DNA of 64,000 nucleotides from Maniola hyperantus (GCF_902806685.2 NC_048555.1:13268001-13332000), one strand, 5' to 3'. Shown: positions 1 to 9,024, counted from the first letter of the stretch. Notes: generated by a model from the sequence alone, not told the origin. Numbers and translations are program-made.

Positions 1-630
1 GTTTGTGTCTGCACACGCGAGAGCATGCCACCTCACGAGAACTTCATCTTCCTCATCACCCTAATTTCAGCGAGTGTTTTACGATCGTCGGTGGAGCGAT
101 CACTCCACACTGTACTTGTCGGTACGCGATTTTTATTCCGGAAACTTTGTCAATTATTATCACTTTTCAAACGTGTGGTACATATAAGTGTCTTTGCTTT
201 GTTTTTCGAGAATTTGCTTTGCATTCGAAAGGGAGAGAAAACTAGTTACGTTTATTAGGTGTTCCCAAGTATATCATTCGTTAATACAATAAGAAAAAGC
301 CTTTTTAATTGATTTTTTTATTTTTTTAATAATATAAACTTAGTCCAAGCACTTTTTTAATAGAGATTTATTAATGAAATAATTACCACAATCGCTCGTT
401 TACAAATTTTACAGAATAATCCTTTGATTTATTTTATTTTTGCGAGATACGAATTGTTGTACTGATGTCAATGCTGTATTAAAACTAAACTGAGTACTTG
501 GTAAGCGAGTGGACTTGAGCGAGTAGTAAGTGAGCGAGTAGCGTGAAGGCTCGTGACAGATTTAGCGCGGTGGTTGTTTATTTGAGCTATATTTGGTTTA
601 GCATTAGTAGCCGTTTCCCGTGCGCTGCGT
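1..630. other. unrecognised stretch
   Basis: I see no supported gene or repeat family here. Short open frames exist at the left edge but show no recognisable protein similarity, and several frames overlap, which argues against coding. Around 490-560 there are loose repeats of gcgagtag/gagcgagt. Confidence 0.5.
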
Positions 631-631
631 G

Positions 632-692
632 CAGTGCACTGTACACTGTACACTGTGCACTGTACACTGTACACTATACACTGTACACTGTA
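632..692. repeat. 7-bp minisatellite (acactgt)n
   Basis: About eight tandem units of acactgt with scattered substitutions (gcactgt, acactat). It is self-complementary in part (gtgcac, gtacac), so single strands could fold. Confidence 0.85.
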
Positions 693-895
693 CGTACCAC
701 CGACATGTATTGTACCTAAGCTAAGGTACTATACATATCGGCGGTAGGCACTAGGTACGGTGGCTTATGGCTATGACCAACTGTATGCATTTCAGTGCTG
801 GCATTGTACGGTTTTTCTGAATAAAATATTAGCAACGAAACATCACTATAATTTATGAGGTACCTATAGTAAAAGACCTGTAGAAAAGACTGGTT

Positions 896-947
896 ACTTT
901 TTATCCCGGAAAACCAAAGAGTTCCCACGGGATTTTTCAAATCACGA
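896..947 (+). mobile_element. Helitron-like family 2 fragment
   Basis: Matches the conserved internal block seen in fuller copies (for example 28631-28848): tactttttatcccgg followed by agagttcccacggg. Both ends are missing. Confidence 0.6.
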
Positions 948-1012
948 AACTTCTGTCTTTATAGATTCTGAATGATGATAAAACAAATAATATGAAAAAA
1001 TTATATTTTAAA

Positions 1013-1208
1013 CTAGCGACCAGCCCCGGCTTTGCACGGTTGGCTTATTAAAATTTTCGTAAGGATCTCTACTTTTTTGAAATAGAATATAGCCTATGTC
1101 ATTTAGGAATAATGTAGCTTTCTAAGGGTGAAAGAATTCTCAAAATCGGTTATCAGTTCCAGAGATTACCCCCTACAAACAAACTTACAAACTTTACCTC
1201 TTTGAGAC
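1013..1208 (-). mobile_element. Helitron-like family 3 copy, truncated
   Basis: On the minus strand this ends in a GC-rich block followed by CTAG-T (ctag at 1013-1016). It carries the block found again at 21000-21110 (tagcctatgt, then gtgaaagaatt and aaaatcggtt). The 5' TC end is not clear. Confidence 0.6.
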
Positions 1209-1369
1209 ACCTTCATTTTATCTACCAGGTAGATTTATGTTTGACGCATGTCCAAGTGATGAAGGGAAGTGGTTATCGGTGGCTGAGGGATTCAACAAGT
1301 GTATTCAGTCACAGTCGTGAACGTTCGTTAGGTATGCAAATAATCCCTGACTTGTGATCGGGAAGGTGA

Positions 1370-1436
1370 CAGGCTACAGGCTACAGGCTATAGGCTACAG
1401 GCTACAGGCTACAGCTGCTACAGGCTACAGGCTACT
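1370..1436. repeat. 7-bp minisatellite (acaggct)n
   Basis: Nine or so units of acaggct with one ataggct variant and one unit broken by an inserted ctg. Confidence 0.9.
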
Positions 1437-1563
1437 TCGCTGTAATACTTGTCTGTCAGTGAAATTAACGCGCAAGTGCTAGATTTGTACGCAAACTAAA
1501 AATAAGCACAGTGAAAATAATTGTTAGCTTTTGAACTAAGAGCCCGTGAGGGCGAGACCTTCG

Positions 1564-1779
1564 TCTAAATATATACAAGGAAAAGGTGACTGACTGACTG
1601 ATCTATCAACGCACAGTTCAAACTACTGAGCCGATCGGGCTGAAATTTGGCATGCAGATAGCTATTATGACGTAGGCATCCGCTAAGTAAGGATTTTTGA
1701 AAACTCAACCCCTAAGGGGGTGAATTAGGGGTTTGAAATTTGTGTAGTTCACGCGGACGTAGTCGCGAGCATAAGCTAG
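1564..1779 (+). mobile_element. non-autonomous Helitron-like element, family 1
   Basis: Starts tctaaatatata, passes through a gactgactgactg microsatellite and the shared block ggcatgcagatagctatta, and ends in the hairpin acgcggacgtagtcgcg followed by CTAG and T. Start TC and end CTAG with a 3' hairpin are the accepted hallmarks of Helitron ends. No Rep/helicase sequence is present, so it depends on an autonomous element elsewhere. Confidence 0.8.
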
Positions 1780-2590
1780 TTATTAAAATAATTGTTATTT
1801 TCATTTAATATAGAAAAGGGAGGTGTGTTATTTAGTCCTGTAATTGGAAAATTTGTTATTAATATAAAAGAAAAAAACTGGGATGAAGTATTAAAGTAGT
1901 AGTAAATTTCTACCTGTTTAAACTGACCTAGATGTTTTTACTGTAGAGAATGCTTGCGCTTTCTGGTCACGAAATCATTACCTATAAATCCTTAATTCGA
2001 TACAATTTAAGATATTTACCAGTAAAGTCTAAGCTTAGTGTTTAATTTAGCGATAGATGAAATATTTTACCTTATAAGTCACTCCGCTACTCTCACTCGC
2101 TGCGTTGCACGATTTGTAATTATAATTTTATCTCTTGTACACATTCCTTTAAATATCTTAGAAACCACTAAAGTATTGTTATAGCATTATAATGTCAGAA
2201 ATAATACATTTGGAATAGATAAAATCAATAAGTGTATATAATTATTGTAATAAAATAATTACAATTATTATTGTCCAAATTCATGCACCGATTTAGTATA
2301 AATGTTAGCACTAGGTAATTCTAAACACCTGTGCATTTTAATTTTTAGTAAATCACAGATTGAATTACTTTTTATGATATGTAAAAACAACATCAGGGAT
2401 GTTAAAACACAGTTTTTTCAACACATTAATAACTTAAGTTAGTGTCAAGAATATTATTTTGTAAAACATTAATTGAATTCAAAACTAAATTAACATGATT
2501 TTTCCATATATTTTATAAAGGAAATCACTGTTATATTACTTCAAAACAACATTGTTTATTTTTATATACATCGCGTAATATGTATTATCG
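1780..2590. other. AT-rich stretch, nothing recognised
   Basis: About 0.8 kb of AT-rich DNA without supported ORFs, tRNA-like boxes or long inverted repeats that I can see. Confidence 0.5.
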
Positions 2591-2600
2591 TAACGAAATA

Positions 2601-2733
2601 CGTAACGCAACTTAGGGCGGGCGCGAGATAGGGCGGGCGGGCGGTGTGAAGGCGCAAGGCCGACTACGGGTCGCTACCGGTCTCTACCGGAATCCAGAAT
2701 ATGAACTCTCTCGTGCAGGGCGCAGCTGCAAAG
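2601..2733 (+). CDS. candidate first exon of a host gene (GC-rich leader plus 11 codons)
   Basis: An abrupt GC-rich block with gggcgggcg motifs (2615-2643), resembling a promoter or 5' UTR, leads to an ATG at 2701. The frame reads MNSLVQGAAAK and ends at 2733 on CAAAG directly before gtacgtc, a strong splice-donor match, so the exon would end in phase 0. The contrast with the AT-rich DNA on both sides is striking. I do not recognise the protein from 11 residues and I found no matching second exon in the window, so the gene, if real, has a long first intron or the start is coincidental. Moderate to low confidence; the 5' limit is a guess. Confidence 0.35.
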
Positions 2734-2934
2734 GTACGTCAGGCAATGAATGAACAGCTCGAAATAGATTGTCGGAGAAATGAGAATAGATGTAGATATT
2801 TTATTGTTTATCTTGAATCTTTGTAGTTTATAGCTTTTCTTTAAAATAGTTTCAAGTTAAAGAAATGTTGTACACAGTCACCTAAGTTTATCGGTGGAAG
2901 ATGCCTATCACTCTCGACTTGAAGGTACCCATGT
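2734..2934. other. nothing recognised
   Basis: Ordinary AT-rich sequence; it would be the start of an intron if the exon candidate upstream is real. Confidence 0.4.
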
Positions 2935-3103
2935 TATACTTCCTTGGAGGGATGAACTGATGCTGGAAGGGTGTTCCAAATCCTAGCGGTTCGGATTAGA
3001 AATGAGGAGGCAAATCGCTTTGTACGCATCCGTGAAATTTCGACTACCTTGGCGATGCTTTGCGGTACGATAGTAGAAGGGTTTACCCTTCTACAATCGT
3101 ACC
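2935..3103 (-). pseudogene. LINE ORF2 C-terminal remnant with palindromic end
   Basis: Minus-strand translation gives the FYYRTAKHR motif and downstream residues of the ORF2 C-terminus of a lepidopteran LINE; the related phrase FYYRTARHR occurs on the plus strand near 63260. The coding piece is broken by stops. At 3064-3103 the same motif is repeated in inverted order, making a hairpin with about 19-bp arms around tt. Confidence 0.6.
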
Positions 3104-3149
3104 GTAATCGTAATCGGAGAAGGAGAAGGAGGAACCATTATGAATAAGC

Positions 3150-3335
3150 GAATAAGCTAAAGTCTGTCTGTCTGTCTGCTAGCTTTTTATGACTCATCCG
3201 TTTAACCACACGGCTCGGTACTATTATATATTCTGTGGCTCGGTGCCATCTAGCTTGCATCCCGGGGACGGACATAGGCTACTTTTTATCCCGAAAGAAC
3301 AGAGTTCCCACGGTATTTTTTTAAACAAGTCAAGA
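3150..3335 (+). mobile_element. Helitron-like family 2, degenerate
   Basis: Contains gtctgtctgtctgctagc, catccgtttaacc, ataggctactttttatccc and agagttcccacgg in the order seen in other copies at 21690 and 45330. The 3' hairpin and CTAG are missing. Confidence 0.6.
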
Positions 3336-3827
3336 AAAATCTACCACTTGCTGTTAAAAATTGTTCTGAACTGTGCAATATGAATTATTTCTAGTAACAC
3401 GATCATAATAATATTTGCTTTTAACTTCGAAAATACAGCAACTAGACTCAAAGTAAAATAAGTCTTACGTCTCTCCATGCAAGGTATATTTTACAAACTG
3501 TGGTTATGTTCCAAATAAACAATTAATGAAGGCGGGCATCGAACGCGCGACCGGTTAGTCACCTGTCCCGCTACGTGACCTACTAGCTGCCACTCCACTA
3601 CCACTGGTTACGTCATGGAAGCACACGGATAAGTTACTCGAGGGTTTCTCCGAACTACTACATTGTAGCAAATGAAGGGAATTCACTGAATTCATTACAA
3701 AAAGCTTTAAGAGTACTCTCCATGGTCGCTCCAAGTCGAGAGCGTGAGACCATAAGCATGGGCGGGACATTCTTAAGAGTAAGATGCGTGATGTGCGAAC
3801 AACTTAGATTTAAAAGACCCAAAGAGC
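3336..3827. other. mostly unrecognised; weak tRNA-like head
   Basis: The minus strand of 3533-3600 has a B-box-like gttcgatgccc preceded by a tRNA-sized stretch and may be the head of an old SINE. The rest shows nothing I can name. Confidence 0.3.
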
Positions 3828-4155
3828 ATGTTTATTTATTTAGATACCCTTCCCCTTTTCTGCAATATCACTTGGTGGTAAGTGATGATGCAATCCAAAA
3901 TGGAAGCGGGGTAGTCTGGAAGGGGGTATGGCAGTTTTTATTAAACCCATACACCTTTGGTTTTTACAAGGCATCGTACCGGCACGCTAAATCGCTTGGT
4001 GGCACGTTGCCATTAAGATGGTTATTAGCCACCACCGAAGCTTGCCGTCTGACCAGATCAGAACTTAGAAATTAAAAAAAAAATCCTGACGGGAATCGAA
4101 CCCGGAACCTCCCACTAATAAAACCACAGCGCTCACCACTGTGCCAGGGAGGTCA
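3828..4155 (-). mobile_element. tRNA-derived SINE (SINE-C)
   Basis: Read on the minus strand it begins with a tRNA-like head (A box near gcacagtggtgagcgc, B box gggttcgattcc), continues through a body shared with 11065-11396 and 32195-32480 (cggtacgatgcc, cataccccctt, cacttaccaccaagtga) and finishes in a T/A-rich aaataaa tail. Pol III promoter in the head; no protein. It would need a LINE RT for mobility. Confidence 0.75.
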
Positions 4156-4221
4156 TCAAATTGAGCTTGCACCTATTCAAAATTCTAAATTTTTAAATAG
4201 GTAGGTACAAGCTCAATTTGA
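4156..4221. repeat. small inverted repeat (hairpin)
   Basis: Left arm tcaaattgagcttg and right arm caagctcaatttga pair perfectly over 14 bases, and acctatt/aataggt extends the match. It abuts the SINE head. Confidence 0.8.
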
Positions 4222-4600
4222 AAATTATTAATGGTTAATTAAATGAAGTTAAACACATTAATTAAATGACGTGAAGATATTTATCAAAGTATGTACCACC
4301 TATAATGAATTATTTTGTTTTAAACACACACTAGAACGGAGAAGATGTTAATGCGTGTTAAACTCCCATAAATAACTTTCAACCATTACATAACCGTGCT
4401 GTGGAACAAGTTAAACATGTTTCACTCTATTATGCAGAAATAAATTGATTTATTTATATAAATATTCATGAAATTATCAACCTTTTATGTAGCAGTAAAG
4501 TAAGGGAATGCAAGATAAATACCGGCAGAGACCAAGAGTCATGGGACAAGTTCGCGTGGGCTCATCGGATCTGATTCAATCAACACTTATTTATTTACTT
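4222..4600. other. nothing recognised
   Basis: AT-rich sequence with no supported feature. Confidence 0.45.
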
Positions 4601-4797
4601 ATGGACTAAGAGCCAGCGCGTGCCAGACCTTTGTTATTTTATAAAAGCTGAAAGTTTCTCTGTACTATTGGTGTATTGTTCCCAACACAAGGGGGAATGA
4701 TCACTGACTATGAAGTTTGTAAAGTAAGTAAGTATTAAGTTAAAGTTCAACCGCTAAAGCTGTAGTACACGCGGACGAAGTCGCGGAAATAAGCTAG
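4601..4797 (+). mobile_element. single arm of a foldback family joined to a Helitron-like 3' end
   Basis: 4601-4690 matches one arm of the foldback element at 13297-13722 (agccagcgcgtgccaga, gctgaaagtttctct). The segment then ends in cacgcggacgaagtcgcgg and CTAG-T at 4794-4797, the standard Helitron-like terminus. That suggests the arm sequence was captured by or fused to a Helitron-like element. Confidence 0.6.
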
Positions 4798-5036
4798 TCA
4801 TCAATATTTCATAATCAAAATGTATGATTTCAACAGAATTAAAAAAAATTGATGAACATCAAATTATAAATAATACCGACGAATTGGGCACTCTAAATTC
4901 TCACATTGCATTTTCGATCCTAAAATATTGCCTTTTGTACCTAAATTAATTTACATTCTCCGCGCGAGCCCAATTTGGAAATTTCATGGACTACTCGATA
5001 ACATGGATGCCACCCTTAAAAGTACACTAGAACAAA

Positions 5037-5462
5037 TTCTAAATAGGGATTAGTCGGGATGATGGCAAGAGACCTGATGGATTGACGCTGGTTCCCTGGG
5101 AACGGGGACGGGCGCTAATGTGGGACGCAACTTGCGTTGATACATTGGCCCCGTGTCATATCAGGAAGACAGCATCAAGACCGGGAGCCGCAGCAGAAAC
5201 AGCTGAAAACGGCAAGCGGCGCAAGTATGCCTCTCTTATAGAGAGTTACATTTTTGTGCCGTTTGCCGTGGAGACCCTGGGGCCATGGAGTCTTAGTGCT
5301 AAAAAATTTTTACGAGACATTTCACCGCGATTAATAGCCTCATCTGGTGACAGAAGGGCTGGCTCATTTTTTGCGCAACGGATCAGCCTGGCTGTCCAGC
5401 GCGGAAATGCAGCCAGTATTCTTGGCACCATTCCACGCGGTCATGATTTATATAGTAATTAG
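5037..5462 (+). CDS. C-terminal fragment of a TE-associated protein
   Basis: An open frame ends at the TAG at 5460-5462. From about 5049 it reads through RPDGLTLVPW, WDATCVDTLAP, KRRKYASL, FVPFAVETLGPWS, ISPRLI, SGDRRAGSFFAQRIS and QRGNAASILGT. I recognise this as a family found in many copies in invertebrate genomes next to reverse-transcriptase pieces; I cannot name the parent element with certainty. No methionine opens the frame: the earliest plausible start would be a TTG, so I treat the 5' end as truncated. About 126-138 residues remain, uninterrupted. The RPDG and WDAT segments are loosely reminiscent of nuclease-fold motifs, but that is speculation. Confidence 0.55.
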
Positions 5463-5589
5463 ATAAGGCTAGCTTTAAGTTTTATTGTAATATTACCCTT
5501 AATACGTCCCTTAAAGATTGAACCTTAAAAAATTATAAATACTTATAGAAAAATCCGGCTTTACTCACGTATTTAGTCGACGTTAGGCC

Positions 5590-5780
5590 GATTAGTTTTT
5601 TTTAAATAAAAAATGGCGAGCAAACGAGCAGGTGGGTCACCTGATGTTAAGTAATTACCGCCGCCCATGAACATTTGAAGTACCAGAGGAAAACCACCTT
5701 GTCCATGTGTTGCCGGCCTTTCAGGAATTTGTTGGTCCGCCCCTTGAATAACCCCATGTTGTAATGTAATGGGAACGAAA
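5590..5780 (-). pseudogene. LINE 3' end fragment (same family as 11446-11855)
   Basis: Matches the last codons and 3' UTR of the LINE at 11446-11855: ttgttggtccgccccttga, ccgccgcccatgaac, gcgagcaaacgagcagg. It ends in a T-run on the plus strand, the complement of a poly(A) tail. Coding capacity is lost. Confidence 0.7.
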
Positions 5781-6515
5781 TGTAGGTATCCGGTATCCTT
5801 TAGGTTATTGGCAATCACTCACGATAGTTAAACGCTAGAATATCAAATTATCAACAGCATAATCAGGTTTGCCCACTGTCCAACAGAACTGCAAATAAAT
5901 CGTGCGTGTCCGCGATATCCAGGCAACGCGTAGCAAGCCATTAAACTTGCGAGCATCGATAAACGTGAATGTTTCAGGTATTACACTCGCGAGCATAAAA
6001 TAGAGGAGAATGTTGCTGGTATTAGCGCTATCTATCATCTACAGCGTAATGCTTTGAACACCGGCGTAGGAATTATAATTTATCTTGAATAGGCACATAG
6101 ACCATAGGTAATAGTTTATCTACCTACCACTAGTCAAATAACCCCTTTTACCACTAGTTAAATAAACTCTTTTGTATCATCAAAGATCATCATTATTATG
6201 TAACAATCCATTGCCATCTCTAATTTGTTTGTTAGTATGTCCTTCAATCGCACTGCAACAAAGCACCGGATCGACAAATTTGCGACTTTCGTATTCCAAT
6301 CATGATTCCAACCACAAAAGCGACATAAATTACCGTCAAGTAGCTGTATAGTCTGCCTGCCAGCGTCTCACAGCGTTCCTCTACTTACTTTAATTATATA
6401 TTATAGAAGTACGCAGAAACATGAAAGTCGTAGAAATTCCAAAACATTAAATCTTCGTCCTAGGTTGTAGACGCGAGTCATTTGTCGCGAGCCGTGTTAA
6501 CATGAACACAGCCTT
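5781..6515. other. nothing recognised
   Basis: About 0.7 kb with no repeat family or gene that I can support. Confidence 0.45.
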
Positions 6516-6518
6516 AAA

Positions 6519-6607
6519 CAGCTATCTGGTGAAAAGATCGCGGCCTTACCGCAGGGCCACGGGTTTTAGCCACAAGCGGTCACAAGTCTTGACGACAGTT
6601 ATCTGCG
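6519..6607 (+). repeat. flanking direct repeat, copy 1
   Basis: Shares atctggtgaaaa, atcgcgg, accgcagggccac and ggttttagccacaag with 7833-7922. The two copies lie on either side of the nested transposon cluster. Confidence 0.7.
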
Positions 6608-6699
6608 GGGTGATTCGCTAACTCAGTGTACAACGATGAATGATAGTCACCGAGCTCATATGACATTTATTTGTATTCCTTTGTGTCCAATGTCAATTG

Positions 6700-6703
6700 A
6701 GCT
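6700..6703. repeat. target-site duplication AGCT (left)
   Basis: AGCT here and at 7593-7596 directly flank the two LTR outer edges; four-base duplications fit LTR-element integration. Confidence 0.75.
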
Positions 6704-6933
6704 TGTACGGGAGCGGTGTGCAGGCTCGACCGTACCAAAGGGGAGATCTCCCACCGAGCGGTTGGTTGTGCTCGGTAGCGCCAGCTGGGCCGACGGTTAT
6801 GTCTTGAAACTTCTATATATAGTCCAGATTGCAGAAAACTCTGTTATTGCGAGTACTGTCGGCGGTACATTTGTTCGGGACTATGTCATCGATTGAACAG
6901 CGCCATCTAGTTTCTATTGTGGCAACCGCCACA
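6704..6933 (-). repeat. LTR, 3' copy (minus sense)
   Basis: Identical over 230 bases to the copy at 7363-7592. Its outer end abuts AGCT. Confidence 0.85.
6811..6824 (-). promoter_or_regulatory. TATA-like box in LTR
   Basis: On the minus strand the LTR contains ggactatatatagaag, a TATA-type core promoter sequence; the same box is in the other LTR near 7471-7484. Confidence 0.5.
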
Positions 6934-7344
6934 TCACTCCCCTCCGAGACGAACGCGTAGTGTGAAGCAGTGAAGAGAGGTGGCGTTGTAGCGTGAAGGC
7001 GTGTGAAGGAAGGGCAATGGCTGCTAACCAACCAGAGAAGCGGTAGACCAGGACGCTTGTAGCTGGTGATGGAGTGCAGGGCCATTGTGCCCCGAAGCTG
7101 TGGCTACATCCGTCTTACAGGCCTCGATGTGCTTGCTGTTGCTGCTTGTAGACTTGGAGTTGGAGGAGACGTCGGCTTGCGGTGTGTGATCCAAAGGTGT
7201 TGCGGTGTATGCGATCACCCTTGATCACGTTGAGTGCGCAGTGCGGAGTGCGGCGGTGTGCGGTTGATCTTCGATGACGTCGGCAGTTGTAGTGTGCGAC
7301 CATTCTTGATTTCGTCGGTTGTTGAGGTGTGCGACCGTTCTTGA

Positions 7345-7361
7345 TCACGTCGGGGTCACCA
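7345..7361 (-). promoter_or_regulatory. primer-binding site of the LTR miniature
   Basis: Minus strand tggtgaccccgacgtga begins two bases inside the 5' LTR, the expected place and TGG start for a tRNA primer site. The tRNA was not identified. Confidence 0.6.
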
Positions 7362-7362
7362 A

Positions 7363-7592
7363 TGTACGGGAGCGGTGTGCAGGCTCGACCGTACCAAAGG
7401 GGAGATCTCCCACCGAGCGGTTGGTTGTGCTCGGTAGCGCCAGCTGGGCCGACGGTTATGTCTTGAAACTTCTATATATAGTCCAGATTGCAGAAAACTC
7501 TGTTATTGCGAGTACTGTCGGCGGTACATTTGTTCGGGACTATGTCATCGATTGAACAGCGCCATCTAGTTTCTATTGTGGCAACCGCCACA
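7363..7592 (-). repeat. LTR, 5' copy (minus sense)
   Basis: Identical to 6704-6933; followed by AGCT at 7593-7596. Confidence 0.85.
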
Positions 7593-7627
7593 AGCTCAGT
7601 GGCTAACTTTCATCGTTGAACACTAAT

Positions 7628-7775
7628 GCTGAGATCTATAGAGCGCACTTTGACTTTGCTCAGACTTAAGATTGAGTTAAAACGAGACAGATTTATGTGA
7701 GTGATATAGCTCTGTCTCGTTTTAACTCTATCTAAGTCTAAGCAAAGTTCGAGTGCGCTCTATAGATCTCACCCT
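7628..7775. mobile_element. palindromic MITE
   Basis: Long inverted repeat: tgagatctatagagcgcac at the left pairs with gtgcgctctatagatctca at the right, continuing inward through gagttaaaacgagacaga. A piece of one arm recurs at 63741-63762. It interrupts the right end of the surrounding MITE. Confidence 0.75.
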
Positions 7776-7832
7776 AAGTTAGAGAATCAGCATGTTGGTG
7801 AAACGATTGTGCCTAACCACAGCCACAGCGTG

Positions 7833-7922
7833 TGCAGGGCCACGGGTTTTAGCCACAAGTGGAGACAAGTTTTAACGACGACATATCTGGTGAAAAAATC
7901 GCGGTCCCACCGCAGGGCCACC
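7833..7922 (+). repeat. flanking direct repeat, copy 2
   Basis: Diverged copy of 6519-6607, arranged as a circularly shifted version (gccacgggttttagccac first, then atctggtgaaaa and accgcagggccac). Confidence 0.7.
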
Positions 7923-8284
7923 AGTGTTTACTGTTGACCACAAGCGGACTTTCGATGTCGTAGGAGGTTGTCTTGGTTTGCATGATTCTACCACTGGATT
8001 CCACATACTTGCTAGCTTAAAACCATCCTCACGATTAAAATTCTGGTGTTTGTATTTTGTCGGCTCAAACCGCTGTCGCTAATGCTATACAGTCATGGAG
8101 CGGCGGTCACACGCCCACTGGAGAATATTCTACCGGAGAATGTTAATCGTTAGTCAACGTCGAGGTTACAGACATACTGTCGTAAACGTGATAACTATTA
8201 ATGTGAACTCTAAAAACTGCAACATGCCTATGAATACGCGAATCCTATTTATGCGTAATACTGAATGTACGCAAAAAACGGTCA
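7923..8284. other. nothing recognised
   Basis: No supported feature. A short frame at 8095 has no recognisable product. Confidence 0.4.
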
Positions 8285-8490
8285 AGTGCTAGTCGTACTC
8301 ACACACGAAGGGTTCCATGCCATCGTACAAGATGAAGTTGCATGGCGGCCATTTTGAAATTCACTATTTTGGCATTTTTATTATTTGTTGTCATAGCGGC
8401 TAGAATTACACTCTGTGAAAATTCCAACTTTCTACCTATTAGAGATACAGCCCGCTGACAAACAGACGGACGGACGGCGGAGTCAAGGCA
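8285..8490 (+). repeat. dispersed lepidopteran repeat (agggttcc family)
   Basis: Order of blocks cacacgaagggttcc, atggcggccattttg, ttgtcatagcggc, agaattacactctgtgaaaatt and cagacggacggacgg matches the family also seen in inverse orientation at 58315-58710 and in part at 23345-23710. Confidence 0.6.
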
Positions 8491-8605
8491 TAAGCTGTAT
8501 GAAATTTACCAATCCACACTCGTCCAGCGTGGTGGACTATGCCTAAATCCTTCTAATTTAGAAAGATCTATCATCATTAGTAGATTGGCGATGGGTAGAT
8601 CAAGA
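8490..8605 (+). mobile_element. SINE-A 3' fragment
   Basis: Contains accaatccacactcg, ccagcgtggtggactatg, ccttct and a degenerate gcgatgggta end, the 3' half of the SINE-A family seen complete at 55893-56202. Confidence 0.65.
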
Positions 8606-8833
8606 TGCTGAAGATGAAGTTTAGAGAAAATAATACGAAAATACTTACTTTCAGGCAAAGGCAAAGGTACTTATGCTGAAATGTAAATATCGCAGCATCC
8701 AATCTCCAGAAGCCAAATAAGGAGCGCGCGTGACGCGTGAAGCCTGCGACTCATTCATATGTAAAGCAGTAGCAGGTTCGATTCCCCGCGCGACACCCGG
8801 CTCCCGGCCTGCGGTAGGGTGACCAGGCGGGCG

Positions 8834-9000
8834 GTGTCACTCTGAATAATAGCCACGGACCTTATTTGACAATGGTTGGTTCTACATTCCTGCTTCACTG
8901 AGTGTTATTAAAGTATTTTTTCATAGAAAAGCTTCAATGGATTAAAAATAAACGTCAAATGAGCTCGCTGGCGATCAATCAAAGTTAGACACTTAGCGAA
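8834..9000. mobile_element. MITE, ctaactcagtg family
   Basis: Shares cactctgaataatagccac, ctgcttcactgagtg and ttcaatggattaaaaa with the next copy. The inverted right end is caaagttagacacttagcgaatc. Confidence 0.65.
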
Positions 9001-9024
9001 TCAAGTAGACACGCACGTGAATCG

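Larger units (their letters stand above)
6704..7592 (-). mobile_element. miniature LTR retrotransposon (TRIM-like)
   Basis: Two identical 230-bp direct repeats (6704-6933 and 7363-7592) flank only 429 bp, far too short for gag-pol. Read on the minus strand the LTR runs from TGTGGCGG to CGTACA, so it has TG...CA ends. Next to the 5' LTR (minus sense) is a primer-binding-site-like tggtgaccccgacgtga (7345-7361), and just before the 3' LTR is a purine run ggaggggagtga (6934-6945). A 4-bp AGCT target duplication encloses it. The identical LTRs imply a recent insertion. The internal part holds gtgcgacc-nn-ttgatcacgtcgg-like repeats and no convincing protein. Family (Gypsy or BEL/Pao) cannot be set without a partner element. 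Confidence 0.85.
6612..7788. mobile_element. MITE (TIR ctaactcagtg family) carrying nested insertions
   Basis: Left TIR gattcgctaactcagtg starts at 6612; the other end, gttagagaatc, is at 7778-7788. Inner matches (caacgatgaatgatag against the reverse complement of ctttcatcgttgaac) confirm that both ends belong to one element. It has been interrupted twice, by the LTR miniature at 6704-7592 and by a palindromic MITE at about 7628-7775. Two simpler copies lie at 8834-9000 and 9025-9195. Confidence 0.7.

Noticed and set aside
6636..7555. Two similar short ORFs ending FVRDYVID at 6896 and 7555
   Set aside because: They lie in the two LTRs in antisense to the element and are identical because the LTRs are identical; no coding evidence.
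8652..8670. Micro-exon between tttcag and gtactt
   Set aside because: The 12-base unit gcaaaggcaaag with splice-like edges is too short to support, and no partner exon or frame can be shown.
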